Assembly (NCBI RefSeq): GCF_044763875.1
Contig: NZ_JBIWGZ010000010.1
Coordinates: 19,013 to 83,012, forward strand
From: Rummeliibacillus sp044763875
GTDB lineage: Bacteria > Bacillota > Bacilli > Bacillales_A > Planococcaceae
Direction of reading: 5' to 3'
DNA length: 64,000 bases
Below are positions 8,624 through 16,925 of the stretch, piece by piece. The translations under genes and the position numbers were made by a program. Each line of letters starts with the position of its first letter. The stretch's first letter is position 1. The notes under the pieces are model-generated. The model did no database searches. It was not told where the DNA came from and saw only the letters and a list, made by a program, of their open reading frames with translations.

Positions 8624-10081
8624 ATGAGAAAAAAATTACTATTTATTATAACTATCCTTTTATTAGTTATTGGAGTTGGAATACATAATCCTGCGTATGC
8701 TGCTGGAAATTCCAATGATGATATGAAAAAGGCTGAGAAATCTGTTGATAAAGCTATTGAATTGGCAAAAAAAGGGGACCTCTCTGAAGCAGAGAAAACC
8801 TATAACGAATATGATAAAACTTGGCGAGAAATTGAAACTGGAATAAAAAATGACTCAGCAAAAGCTTATCAAGATATTGAATCAAATATGGGACAAGTAG
8901 TCTATGCATTTACTCTTAAAAAGCAAGATCAGGTAGTTCAGGCTTTAGAGGGTTTAAAGAATGTAAATGACAAATTTGCAAGTGGTGGGTATCCAAAAGA
9001 GAAAAGTTTTAAGAAAGAAGACATTTCTTTAGATGATTTTATTATTCTACTTCAACAAACAAAGAAGGAGATAAATAATCAAAATCAAAATAACGCTCTT
9101 GCGGACATAAAAAAAGCGAGTGCTAGTTGGCTAAGTGTTGAGGGAGTAGTCGTTGCACAATCTGCATCAGTCTATAGTGATTCCGAAAGAGATTTGGTGA
9201 AAATACAAGCAATGTTGTCTGCTAATCCACCAAATTATAAACAAGCAAATGAAACAATAGATAGTATGATTAATTATCTTACACCATTAGCCGAAAAATC
9301 TAGTTACACCTATTGGGATGCTGCAATGATCCTTATTCGTGAAGGGTTGGAAGCATTACTTGTTGTAATTGCCTTGATGTCTTTTGTAAATAAATCAGGC
9401 GAAACAAGAGGAAAGAAATGGATTTGGAGTGGCGTTCTAAGTGGATTTGGAGTTAGTATTATTCTTGCACTAATAGTCAAATTCGTGATATCTTCCGGAG
9501 CGTTTGGTAATAATAATGCACTTATTGCTGGTTGGACAGGAGTATTTGCAGCGGTCATGTTGTTGTATATGAGCTATTGGCTTCATAGCCAATCAAATAT
9601 TGCTGATTGGAATCGATATATTCGTGAAAAAAGTCAGGCAGCACTATCTACCGGAAAACTTGTTTCACTTGGAGTTTTAGCTTTTCTAGCAGTATTCCGC
9701 GAAGGAACAGAGACTGTCCTATTTTATATTGGAATGGCAAGCCAAATTAAGCTTCAGTCACTTCTATTTGGTTTTCTAATAGGAGCAGCTATCCTAGGAA
9801 TCATTGCCTTTTTAATGATATATGTAGGCTTGAAGTTACCGCTTCGACCATTCTTTATGGTATCAAGCCTAATTGTATTTTATCTTTGCATTAAGTTTAC
9901 TGGAATGGGCATTCATAGCCTACAATTAGCTGGATTAGTTCCAACAACTAATGTTGAAAGTATTCCAAGCATTGAATTCTTTGCATTATACCCTTCATGG
10001 GAGAGTGCCATCCCACAATTAATTCTTGTTATTGTTGCTGTTGCTATCATTCTAGTGAAAAAGTTTAAAAGTAATAACTAG
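8624..10081 (+). CDS. efeU: FTR1-family iron permease (EfeU-like)
   Basis: 485 residues: a signal sequence (1-27), a ~200-residue extracytoplasmic helical domain, then seven transmembrane segments. Both FTR1 iron-binding motifs are present: REGLE near residue 240 and REGTE near residue 359. Length and layout match the B. subtilis YwbL/EfeU type of high-affinity iron permease. It starts at ATG 8624 with GGGAG seven nt upstream. A SigA promoter and a 16/19 Fur box lie directly upstream, so iron-repressed expression is well supported. A lipoprotein gene follows 40 bp later, but no EfeO peptidase-like or DyP peroxidase (EfeB) gene is present, so the operon is shorter than the classical efeUOB. 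Confidence 0.88.
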   Translation: MRKKLLFIITILLLVIGVGIHNPAYAAGNSNDDMKKAEKSVDKAIELAKKGDLSEAEKTYNEYDKTWREIETGIKNDSAKAYQDIESNMGQVVYAFTLKKQDQVVQALEGLKNVNDKFASGGYPKEKSFKKEDISLDDFIILLQQTKKEINNQNQNNALADIKKASASWLSVEGVVVAQSASVYSDSERDLVKIQAMLSANPPNYKQANETIDSMINYLTPLAEKSSYTYWDAAMILIREGLEALLVVIALMSFVNKSGETRGKKWIWSGVLSGFGVSIILALIVKFVISSGAFGNNNALIAGWTGVFAAVMLLYMSYWLHSQSNIADWNRYIREKSQAALSTGKLVSLGVLAFLAVFREGTETVLFYIGMASQIKLQSLLFGFLIGAAILGIIAFLMIYVGLKLPLRPFFMVSSLIVFYLCIKFTGMGIHSLQLAGLVPTTNVESIPSIEFFALYPSWESAIPQLILVIVAVAIILVKKFKSNN

Positions 10082-10121
10082 TTAAAATAAATAATACTCA
10101 TTAAGAAAGAAGGAAAAGGTC

Positions 10122-10499
10122 ATGAAAAAATTAACATCGATGGTTTTATCAATTGGATTTGGAAGCGCGTTATTATTAGCTGGTTGTGGTTCAAATAATA
10201 GCAATGAAGTTTCTGACGGAGTTAATAAAATGCTTGATACAACTGAACAATTATCAAAAGCAATTGATAGTGGGGATCAAGCGAAAGTAAAAGAAGTTGG
10301 CCCGAAATTAGAAGATCAATGGAAAGTTTTTGAAGATGAAGTGAAAAAAGATAATAAAGATCTTTATGGAAAAGTTGAAAAATATCTAGATCCAACGATT
10401 GCAGGTTCAGAAGCACCTACTTTAGACAAAAAAGCTTTGGGTACATTAAATGATCAGCTGACTGATGCATTGAAGGAATTAGCTGATAAAACAAAGTAA
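10122..10499 (+). CDS. Small lipoprotein partner of FTR1 permease
   Basis: 125 residues with a lipoprotein signal peptide and lipobox LLAGC (Cys near residue 22). The mature part is a charged helical domain. Its 'DTTEQLSKAIDSGDQAKVKE...QWKVFEDEVKKDNKDLYGKVE' segment resembles the permease's own ectodomain ('VDKAIELAKKGDLSEAEKTYNEY...TWREIETGIKNDS'), suggesting duplication of that domain as a stand-alone surface protein. It lies 40 bp behind the permease and is probably under the same Fur control. The likely role is delivering or holding iron at the permease (inference). Confidence 0.75.
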   Translation: MKKLTSMVLSIGFGSALLLAGCGSNNSNEVSDGVNKMLDTTEQLSKAIDSGDQAKVKEVGPKLEDQWKVFEDEVKKDNKDLYGKVEKYLDPTIAGSEAPTLDKKALGTLNDQLTDALKELADKTK

Positions 10500-10516
10500 A
10501 TTAACTATTATTTTGG

Positions 10517-10552
10517 TAAAAAAGTCGAAGCTACAGTGCTTCGGCTTTTTTG
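10517..10552 (+). terminator. Terminator of FTR1-lipoprotein operon
   Basis: Stem AAAAAGTCGAAGC / GCTTCGGCTTTTTT with loop tacagt and a T6 tail. Confidence 0.9.
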
Positions 10553-10622
10553 TTATTAAGATGATTGGCTTATAGAAGATTTCCCTTTCATCAGTAAACC
10601 ATTAGATGATGATGCATTAACT

Positions 10623-10815
10623 TGTGGATAAACTTTTTTTGAATAAATTTTCTGTACACAGATAACATAAAACTTATGCACAAAATGTTAATAACAGATT
10701 AATAAAAGGGGATAAAACGATTTTATCCACATGCTTATCAAGTTTTTGCGCAGCGCATACTGGGATTTGGATAAAAATTAACAGTATCCATTAACATAGT
10801 CTAAATTTATCCACA
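10623..10815. promoter_or_regulatory. Cluster of four perfect DnaA boxes
   Basis: Matches to TTATNCACA lie at 10623-10631 (minus strand, TGTGGATAA), 10674-10682 (TTATGCACA), 10723-10731 (TTATCCACA) and 10807-10815 (TTATCCACA). Weaker relatives lie near 10653 (TGTACACA) and 10831 (TGTGGATGG). The ~450-bp intergenic region holds no gene. No dnaA or dnaN is nearby, so it is not the replication origin. It resembles the DnaA-box clusters of Bacillus that titrate DnaA and restrain initiation, or DnaA may regulate the flanking yvbH. Confidence 0.7.
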
Positions 10816-10952
10816 TGAATTTACTCTTATTGTGGATGGAGCTTTCGCGATAATAATTGGTGCAAAACGGAACAGTGAATTTCTTATTGAAACTTTTTTT
10901 GGGGGTTTTCGTAAATATAGTAGAGCAACAATAAACTTAGGAGGAATGCTTT

Positions 10953-11567
10953 ATGTTAAAAAAACTAGCATCCGATGCACTTGGATTATCTGATATTGGG
11001 GTCGTTGTACCAAGAGAGGATTTCGATAAAACAGAGGCTGATGATTTTGTTAAGCATGAATCAGGAGAAGTTGTGTATTTCTTGATTAAAACGAAGTCAG
11101 ATGAATACTGTTTTACAAATCAAGCGTTAATCCATGTAGACGGTGATTCAGCGATCAGTAAAAAGCGTCTATTAAAACGATATGATTATGAACATAGCAC
11201 AATATCAGATGTAATGTTAGAAACAGCAGGTACGATCGATTTAGATATTGAAATTAAATTCACAATTGATAACATACCGATGTCAATTGATATTCATAAA
11301 AAGTTTGATACTGATATCAAAGATCTTTATAAAGCATTCCATACAATTTCAGTAGAAATGCTTCATAATAAGAAAAACTTCGAAATCGCACAAAATAGTT
11401 TAAGCTATGCAGCACAATCTATCGGAAAAATAGAATCAAAAGAAGTAACACCTGCACAATCATTCGAACAAATTACACGGTTCGCAAATGATTGGGCGTT
11501 AAGAAACAAAGAACAATGTATGAAAAAAGATTATAGTGACGTGTTTGAATTGTATATTAATCATTAA
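10953..11567 (+). CDS. yvbH: YvbH-like bacterial PH-domain protein
   Basis: 204 residues, the length of B. subtilis YvbH. The N-terminal ~125 residues fit a bacterial pleckstrin-homology fold (bPH) with 'DDFVKHESGEVVYFLIKTKSDEYCFTNQALIHVDG'. The C-terminal ~75 residues are helical, corresponding to the YvbH oligomerisation extension. It is soluble without a signal peptide. The family forms ring-shaped oligomers of unknown function. It starts at ATG 10953 with a TAGGAGG SD. The upstream region carries the DnaA-box cluster. Confidence 0.85.
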   Translation: MLKKLASDALGLSDIGVVVPREDFDKTEADDFVKHESGEVVYFLIKTKSDEYCFTNQALIHVDGDSAISKKRLLKRYDYEHSTISDVMLETAGTIDLDIEIKFTIDNIPMSIDIHKKFDTDIKDLYKAFHTISVEMLHNKKNFEIAQNSLSYAAQSIGKIESKEVTPAQSFEQITRFANDWALRNKEQCMKKDYSDVFELYINH

Positions 11568-11620
11568 TATAGTATTTGAGGGGAGCTGTCTTAAAGTGAA
11601 TGAAAAACCCACTATTGGAC

Positions 11621-11862
11621 ATCCTTCTTACTCGAATTGAAAAACATTCTACTATTTTTTGCTAAGCACCCCCGCTAAGCGCACAAACCGCATGAGCCAC
11701 CTGCGTTGTCTCAAAAGCGGAACGCGCCTGTTTAGCTTTATTGGTCAGAAGTTCTTCACACGAAGAGGCGCTTTTTGCCTCCACAGTGAGAAGTTATCTG
11801 GTACAAAAAGCTGGCGCGCGGAGCTGGAGACGATTCGTTCTCGCGCTCTATGCAAGGCAGGG
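11621..11862. repeat. Dispersed hairpin repeat, copy A
   Basis: Starting at TTACTCGAATTGAAAAA and ending at TATGCAAGGC, this GC-rich segment matches copy B at 31547-31664 in its first ~90 bp (GCTAAGC..CCCGCTAAGCGC..ACCGCATGAGCCA) and in its last ~30 bp (GATTCGTTCTCGCGCT). It carries ~115 bp between 'GTCTC' and 'GATTCG' that copy B lacks. A 9-bp direct repeat AGGGGAGCT flanks it (11579-11587 and 11859-11867). An open frame inside has no SD and is not a gene. It resembles a non-coding MITE- or REP-like element. Confidence 0.65.
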
Positions 11863-12007
11863 GAGCTATTTTAATTTCCTCTACTACTTAAGGACTTATT
11901 ATAAGTAGCGAATATAAACTTATGGGCATTCTTTAAAACAAGCTATTTGGTTTGGATAAAAAGATTTGTTTAACAATACTGTTGCTATTTCATATAACGG
12001 AGTCAAA

Positions 12008-12042
12008 TAAAAAAAGAGTCTTCAGCTTTAAGCTAAAGACCC
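12008..12042 (-). terminator. Terminator of 158-aa membrane protein gene
   Basis: Near-perfect stem GTCTTCAGCTT / AAGCTAAAGAC; on the minus strand it is followed by CTCTTTTTTTATT. Confidence 0.75.
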
Positions 12043-12065
12043 AAAATTAGGTTTAAACTCACATG

Positions 12066-12102
12066 AAGTTCAGATTTTATTTAGAAATAAAATACTGAAC
12101 TT
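12066..12102. repeat. Strong inverted repeat near 3' end of 158-aa gene
   Basis: AAGTTCAG-ATTTTATTT and AAATAAAAT-A-CTGAACTT are complementary over 17 bp with one bulged base. It lies between the stop of the minus-strand gene and its terminator. Confidence 0.6.
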
Positions 12103-12192
12103 TAGGATTCTATCACACTATCAATGCATGTTCAAGTGTTGTATAGATATTGACACAACGATGTTAATTGTTATCAAATCAAAGATTTCCCC

Positions 12193-12669
12193 TTATTTGT
12201 TTACATTGTTAGACTTTTCATAACTAAAAACAGCTACAACAACATAGAGCAATAAGAAAAGAATGAAAGTGCCAGCCCATGTTACATCAATACGCTCGAA
12301 ACCAGGAACAATGAACTTTTTAAAGAGTACAACACTAATAGCAAATTGCGTAATAGTACTAATAGTATCTACTGACTTCGTCAATTTTATATTGCAACTT
12401 GCAATGATAAATAAGCAAAACAAATCAAGTAAGATAATCATAGAAAAGATTAATATGATAAACCAACCAAAGTAGAAAAGATCTTGGTACCATTTTTCGA
12501 AAATATCAATACTCGCTAGATTGAATTTAGCCAGTATATTATATAAACCGTAAAAACCAAAGTAAGGCACTGTAATGGCCAAAGTAAGTGATATAGCTAA
12601 AATAGCAATAATTAGTAACAAAGCTGACCATCCAGAAACACGAATTTTAATCTTTTTATTTCTAAACAT
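12193..12669 (-). CDS. Hypothetical membrane protein, possibly YrvL-like
   Basis: 158 residues with four hydrophobic segments (near residues 14-35, 65-92, 100-120 and 132-150), a basic N-terminus and a charged C-terminus. The order 'YFGFYGLYNIL...IILLDLFCLFII...TITQFAISVVLFKKF' loosely recalls YrvL, a small membrane regulator in Bacillus, but I rate that weakly. The start at 12669 has an AAGAAGGGA SD 7 nt upstream. Monocistronic, with its own terminator. Confidence 0.55.
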   Translation of the reverse strand: MFRNKKIKIRVSGWSALLLIIAILAISLTLAITVPYFGFYGLYNILAKFNLASIDIFEKWYQDLFYFGWFIILIFSMIILLDLFCLFIIASCNIKLTKSVDTISTITQFAISVVLFKKFIVPGFERIDVTWAGTFILFLLLYVVVAVFSYEKSNNVNK

Positions 12670-12921
12670 AGAAATCCCTTCTTCACCTAATAAAATAGGT
12701 TTCTATTCATTGTTATTAGAAGTTTTAAATCTCAATCTATCACATTATAGAACAGTAGCGATGACATTGCACATGAATTGTTACATTAAACTTAACTCGC
12801 TTGTTAGATAATCATACTCTTACTACATGGTACTATAAAACTGTCTAGAAAAAACCTTAAAGATATTGGAAATATACATACGATACTAATTGAATAGAGA
12901 CAGGTGAAGTTATGTTAAGAG

Positions 12922-13766
12922 ATGCAATATGGTGGAGGCAATGCACATGATGTTGAATATCCAGCAAATTATAGTGAAGTAATTGCCGTATCATCGATCG
13001 ATAATGCTAAAATGCTATGGAAGAAATCCAATACAGGTGATCAGGTGGAGTATAGTGCACCTGGTGTAAACATTTATACACTGAGTCCAACAAAATCCTA
13101 TGTACAAATAGCCGGTACATCCATGTCGGCATCCCATATTACAGGAATGATCGTATTACTAAAGCAACAACATCCAACCTATCCACCTAGTGAACTACGT
13201 CGATTAATTTAGGAGAAACAGGAAGGGATCCTGTACGGTTATGGATTACTGAATACAGCTATAGCGAACCCGAGCAATGTTAGCAAATTTTCTGTACTAA
13301 ATATTAAGAAAACATCAGCAACCTTGCACTATGAGATAGCACAAAACGTAATGTTCTAGTAGAGAAATATCGAATAGAAGTAACTGGCAAGAAAGCAATC
13401 ACAACAACAGATACGAATTATGTATTAACAAGCTTAAAACAAGGTACAACGTATTATGCAAAAGTAACAATAATCAGCATGATCAGTAAAGAATCTACGG
13501 GCAAAACAATTCAATTTACAACAGCAAAAGATTCTGCATCAAAAATCTATGTAAATAAAAATAAAGCGACGATTAATAATGTTGTAAAGAAGATCAACAA
13601 AGGAAAGAAACTGAGTCTGAAATCGGAATTCTTGCCACTTTACAAGGTATACAGCGATTTAAATCCTTCTCAAAAAAAAGCTGTTAAAAAATACCGTGGA
13701 AAGCTAAATTTAATGGCAATTTCAACAACGGCAAAGTCAACACAAGTAAAAGCATATTACATATGA
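12922..13766 (+). pseudogene. Broken subtilisin-like (S8) protease gene
   Basis: The first fragment (12922-13212) encodes the C-terminal part of a subtilase catalytic domain, including the serine motif 'GTSMSASH' and 'VEYPANYSEVIAVSS'. The Asp and His catalytic regions, the propeptide and the signal peptide are missing. After a stop at 13210, a shifted frame gives 'YGYGLLNTA', the usual end of the subtilase domain. Further fragments encode a fibronectin type III-like region ('KYRIEVTGKKAITTTDTNYVLTSLKQGTTYYAKV') and a C-terminal tail at 13479-13766. With several stops and frameshifts plus a large 5' deletion, this is clearly dead as a protease. The intact relative was probably a secreted wall- or matrix-associated protease. 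Confidence 0.88.
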
Positions 13767-13847
13767 AAAACAAAAAATATACAACGATTACGTTTAAAAC
13801 AGCCATTAAACCATCCACTTTAAAATCGAACCATGTTTATTGAAAAA

Positions 13848-13895
13848 TGCTATTCTTTCTCGTAAATTTCTTACGGGAAATTTAGCGTTTTTTTT
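13848..13895 (+). terminator. Terminator after broken protease gene
   Basis: Stem TTTCTCGTAA / TTACGGGAAA (one G-U), extended by GCTA..TAGC, followed by T8. Confidence 0.8.
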
Positions 13896-14115
13896 ATTTT
13901 GTAGGTGATGATAATTGTTTGATGAACATCAAATGATCCATCATGAAAGAAGAAAAATTATTAAGTCTACTAGATAAAGAAGCCAACAATATAATGACTA
14001 AGAAAAATCGCAACATAGATAAATGCACACTATTTATAAAGCTACCTAGATCCTGCGGGATTTTCCTATATTCTTCTAACTTTTTAAAAAATTTTAGTTT
14101 CATTTTCGCGAAAAT

Positions 14116-14146
14116 ATGTTAACCTATATTTAAAATTAGTTAACTT
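14116..14146. promoter_or_regulatory. BirA operator
   Basis: ATGTTAAC - 15 bp - GTTAACTT, matching the Firmicutes BirA box (TGTTAAC-N15-GTTAACA). It lies 16 bp before the bioY start, so biotin-bound BirA would block the bioYB promoter. Confidence 0.85.
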
Positions 14147-14161
14147 TAAGGGTGGGAAAAA

Positions 14162-14752
14162 ATGACTTCAAATGTTTCAGGAACAAAAAGTAAGCTTTCT
14201 ACATTAGAAATTGTGTATTGTGGAATGTTTGCTACTTTAATGATGATTGGCGCAAACATTACATCTTTCGCGCCGTTTTTAGTAGTAGGTGGGGTACCCA
14301 TTACACTGCAACCGTTATTTGCAATTTTAGCTGGACTTGTTTTAGGTAGCCGTCTAGGTGCCATATCTATAACTGTTTATACGCTTGTTGGTTTAGCTGG
14401 AGCACCTGTATTTGCCGGGTTTAGTGGTGGTTTTTCTTCTATTTTAAGTCCAACATTTGGATTTATCGTAACGTTTATATTATCAGCTTATGTAGCAGGG
14501 AAAATGGTGGAATATCGCCGTACGAAATCTATGTATATTGTAGCAGCACTTGTTGGGATAGCCATTAACTATTTAATTGGTACAAACTGGATGTATTATG
14601 CATACAAACTCTGGGCAGCAGCTCCAGAAGGATTTACATACAAAATGGCATGGTTATGGATGGTTCCGCCTCTTCCAAAAGACATTATATTAGCAGTATT
14701 TGCAGGCATCTTTGGTTTCCGATTACAAAAAATTATAAAGGTGGGTCATTAA
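14162..14752 (+). CDS. bioY: Biotin ECF transporter S component BioY
   Basis: 196 residues with six membrane segments and the BioY pattern 'FGxISITVYTLVGLAGAPVFAGFSGGFSSILSPTFGFI' at residues ~60-100. BioY binds biotin in the membrane; in many Bacillales it uses the shared ECF ATPases and T component encoded elsewhere. The SD is AAGGGTGGG. bioB starts 2 bp after the stop, so bioY-bioB is an operon. A BirA operator precedes it. Confidence 0.93.
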   Translation: MTSNVSGTKSKLSTLEIVYCGMFATLMMIGANITSFAPFLVVGGVPITLQPLFAILAGLVLGSRLGAISITVYTLVGLAGAPVFAGFSGGFSSILSPTFGFIVTFILSAYVAGKMVEYRRTKSMYIVAALVGIAINYLIGTNWMYYAYKLWAAAPEGFTYKMAWLWMVPPLPKDIILAVFAGIFGFRLQKIIKVGH

Positions 14753-14753
14753 T

Positions 14754-15752
14754 ATGAATTACGCAAAATTAGCTCAGCAAGTAATTGAAGGATATAAAAT
14801 CACAGATGAAGAAGCATTAGCAATTTTAGAGTGTCCAGAGATTGATCTATTGAAAGTACTCGATGCATCTTACCAAATCCGCCACCACTATTTTGGTAAT
14901 AAAGTAAAACTTAATATGATTATCAATACAAAATCAGGATTATGTCCTGAAAACTGTGGCTACTGTTCACAATCTATTGTCTCAAAGGCACCAGTCGAAA
15001 AATATCCAATGATGAAACAAGAAGAAATTATGGAAGGTGCAGATCGTGCGGCTGCATTAAATGTTGGTACTTATTGCATCGTTGCTAGTGGTAGAGGTCC
15101 TGTGAATCGAGAAATTGATATCGTTGTTGATTCTGTAAAAGCGATTAAAGAAAAGCATCAAGATATGACGATCTGTGCATGTTTAGGTATTTTAAAGCCT
15201 GAGCAAGCCGAGCGTCTAAAAGAAGCTGGAGTAGATCGTTACAACCACAATATCAATACATCAGCTAGAAATCACACTAACATTACAACCTCACATACGT
15301 ATGACGATCGTGTGCAAACAGTTGAACGTGCAAAAGAAGCAGGAATCTCACCATGCTCAGGCGTAATCGTCGGTATGAAGGAAACAAAACAAGATGTTAT
15401 TGATATGGCACGTAGCCTACATGCATTAGATGCAGATTCTATTCCAGTAAACTTCTTAAATGCTATCGATGGTACACCACTAGAAGGGACGCATGAACTG
15501 AATCCAAGATACTGCCTTAAGGTGTTAGCATTATTCCGTTTCATCAATCCGACGAAGGAAATACGTGTATCAGGTGGTCGTGAAGTAAACTTAGGTTCAC
15601 TTCAACCATTAAGCTTATATCCTGCCAACTCTATTTTCTTAGGTGACTACTTAACAACAGACGGTCAACCAGGTGATGAAGATAAGAAAATACTTGAAGA
15701 TTTAGGGTTTGAAATCGATATGGCACCATTGCAAAAGAGTACTTGTATGTAA
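14754..15752 (+). CDS. bioB: Biotin synthase
   Basis: 332 residues; a radical-SAM enzyme that inserts sulfur into dethiobiotin. The 4Fe-4S cluster cysteines are C64, C68 and C71 in 'CPENCGYC'. The family signature 'YNHNINTSARNHTNI' and later 'NAIDGTPLEG' and 'SGGREVNLG' are present. It is preceded by AAAGGTGGG and lies 2 bp behind bioY. No other biotin genes (bioA, D, F, W) are nearby, so the cell either imports dethiobiotin or keeps the rest of the pathway elsewhere. Confidence 0.96.
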   Translation: MNYAKLAQQVIEGYKITDEEALAILECPEIDLLKVLDASYQIRHHYFGNKVKLNMIINTKSGLCPENCGYCSQSIVSKAPVEKYPMMKQEEIMEGADRAAALNVGTYCIVASGRGPVNREIDIVVDSVKAIKEKHQDMTICACLGILKPEQAERLKEAGVDRYNHNINTSARNHTNITTSHTYDDRVQTVERAKEAGISPCSGVIVGMKETKQDVIDMARSLHALDADSIPVNFLNAIDGTPLEGTHELNPRYCLKVLALFRFINPTKEIRVSGGREVNLGSLQPLSLYPANSIFLGDYLTTDGQPGDEDKKILEDLGFEIDMAPLQKSTCM

Positions 15753-15794
15753 AATAATCAAATGTTAAAAAGCCGTGTGATGATCGTTGAACTG

Positions 15795-15843
15795 AACCCC
15801 GAATAGTAGACACTTTAAAAAAGTGACTCTTTCGGGGTTTTTT
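15795..15843 (+). terminator. Terminator formed by IS left end, after bioYB
   Basis: AACCCCGAA / TTCGGGGTT stem with a nested CACTTT/AAAGTG hairpin and T6 tail. The 5' arm is part of the IS terminal repeat, so the inserted element appears to supply termination for bioYB. Confidence 0.75.
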
Positions 15844-15875
15844 CTATTTAGAAGCCCCGTTTTAACCAATTAAAA

Positions 15876-15980
15876 CACTGGATTGACGAATACATAGAGG
15901 AATACAACACAAGAAGATACCAATGGGACTTAAAGAAAATGACTCCGGCACAATACCGAAGTCATTTGATCGCAGCGTAA
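15876..15980 (+). pseudogene. Transposase C-terminal remnant (IS3 OrfB)
   Basis: A stop-terminated frame encoding 'HWIDEYIEEYNTRR' then 'QWDLKKMTPAQYRSHL', the well-conserved end of the IS3-family integrase-type transposase ('YIxxYNxxRxQxxLKxMTPxxYR'). Everything upstream, including the DDE residues, is missing. Confidence 0.85.
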
Positions 15981-16085
15981 GCTGATAAGTTACCTTTTTT
16001 AAACTGGCCATTTTTAAGGGCGCAGTTCACGTTAATGGGGTGTTTCATTATTTCTGTAGCATATGCCCATAATCCACTTTTCTAT

Positions 16086-16124
16086 TGAAAAACCCGGCAC
16101 ATTGATCTTATCAAGTGCCGGGTT
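16086..16124 (-). terminator. Terminator of spore-surface-like gene
   Basis: Perfect 10-bp stem AACCCGGCAC / GTGCCGGGTT; on the minus strand it is followed by TTTTTC. Confidence 0.85.
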
Positions 16125-16160
16125 ATGAAAGTGCAGTGTCCATATTATACCTTTAAAATG

Positions 16161-16925
16161 TTATCCAAGTGTACCTTCATCAAGTACTGGTAATACCCTA
16201 TGAGCATGCACCTGGAATTGTTGAACTTGTAATACTTTTAAAAAGAGATCCATTACGATTTTTTCACGTAATTTGCCAAATTCCCCTTCTGGTTTTACAG
16301 TTTTTGGTGAGAAATCAAGTTCAAAGAAATTAGCACCTATTAATTCACCATATGGTTGCTCATTGTATCTCACAAGATTTTGGAAGAAGTTTTTGTCTAA
16401 TCGAGGCACTTCACCATTATTGTCATTTAAGAAATACGATTTGCCACTATCAGATACACCAATAATAGGGGAGATTAAGAAGTCACCATGTTTAAGCTCA
16501 GCGAATCCACTAAACGGTACAGTCACAATTCGATCGTGGAGGGTACCTTGACATTCACTAGAAGAATATTCGATATTTTTTCGAATATGTCCTGCTACAA
16601 ATAATTTTGCTTTCTTTACTTTAAAAAAGCCTGGAATGTGGTGACAATGTTCATCAGAAGCTTTTTCAAATTCCACAGGGATAAGTTTTACTTGCGTTAA
16701 AAAGACATTCTTTGTTACACGTTTAATCTCTGTTGCTTTTGGATCAAGGTCGATATCTGCCTCTATTACAATTTGAAGCTTCGTTTCCGCAAGCACAACT
16801 GGCACCTTAAATATAGGGCACGGGTTGTCAGTCTTCTTAAGGTCGATATTTTTATCATGGAGCGGAATCTGTTGCATTGGAGTTATTTCACATGGCTCAC
16901 TATGTTTATGACATTTCTTTGACAT
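16161..16925 (-). CDS. Spore-surface-type protein, SPOCS/CsxC-like
   Basis: 254 residues without a signal peptide. The first 40 residues are Cys/His-rich ('KKCHKHSEPCEITP'). The middle carries 'FKVPVVLAETKLQIVIEADIDLDP', 'IKRVTKNVFLTQVKLIP' and 'AKLFVAGHIRKNIEYSSSECQG', which I associate with SPOCS/DUF3794-type and CsxC-like proteins of spore coats and exosporia. Its function would be structural, with Cys crosslinking. The SD is AGGAGATG just before ATG 16925. It stands alone. The spore assignment is by recollection of family patterns. Confidence 0.6.
   Translation of the reverse strand: MSKKCHKHSEPCEITPMQQIPLHDKNIDLKKTDNPCPIFKVPVVLAETKLQIVIEADIDLDPKATEIKRVTKNVFLTQVKLIPVEFEKASDEHCHHIPGFFKVKKAKLFVAGHIRKNIEYSSSECQGTLHDRIVTVPFSGFAELKHGDFLISPIIGVSDSGKSYFLNDNNGEVPRLDKNFFQNLVRYNEQPYGELIGANFFELDFSPKTVKPEGEFGKLREKIVMDLFLKVLQVQQFQVHAHRVLPVLDEGTLG

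Larger units (their letters stand above)
15788..16029 (+). mobile_element. Internally deleted IS3-family element
   Basis: The left end TGAACTGAACCCC and the right end GGGCGCAGTTCA form imperfect terminal inverted repeats (7 of 7 identical in the outermost TGAACTG / (C)AGTTCA core). CGT flanks both sides (15785-15787 and 16030-16032), a 3-bp target duplication typical of IS150-like IS3 members. Inside, only the last ~35 codons of the transposase remain. The element is 242 bp, so it cannot move without a helper. Confidence 0.8.

Noticed and set aside
10623..10815. Chromosomal replication origin
   Set aside because: DnaA boxes are present, but there is no dnaA/dnaN, no clear unwinding element and no strand switch of genes here.
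10674..10815. CRISPR array or iterons
   Set aside because: The repeated units are only 9 bp and irregularly spaced; no cas genes or repeat-spacer pattern anywhere in the window.
11659..11874. 71-codon frame inside dispersed repeat copy A
   Set aside because: Lies wholly inside a non-coding GC-rich repeat, has no SD and is not preserved in copy B.
13894..14103. 69-codon minus-strand frame with one hydrophobic stretch, divergent from bioY
   Set aside because: No SD, and its 3' end runs into the T-rich tail of the terminator; it could be real but the evidence is too weak.
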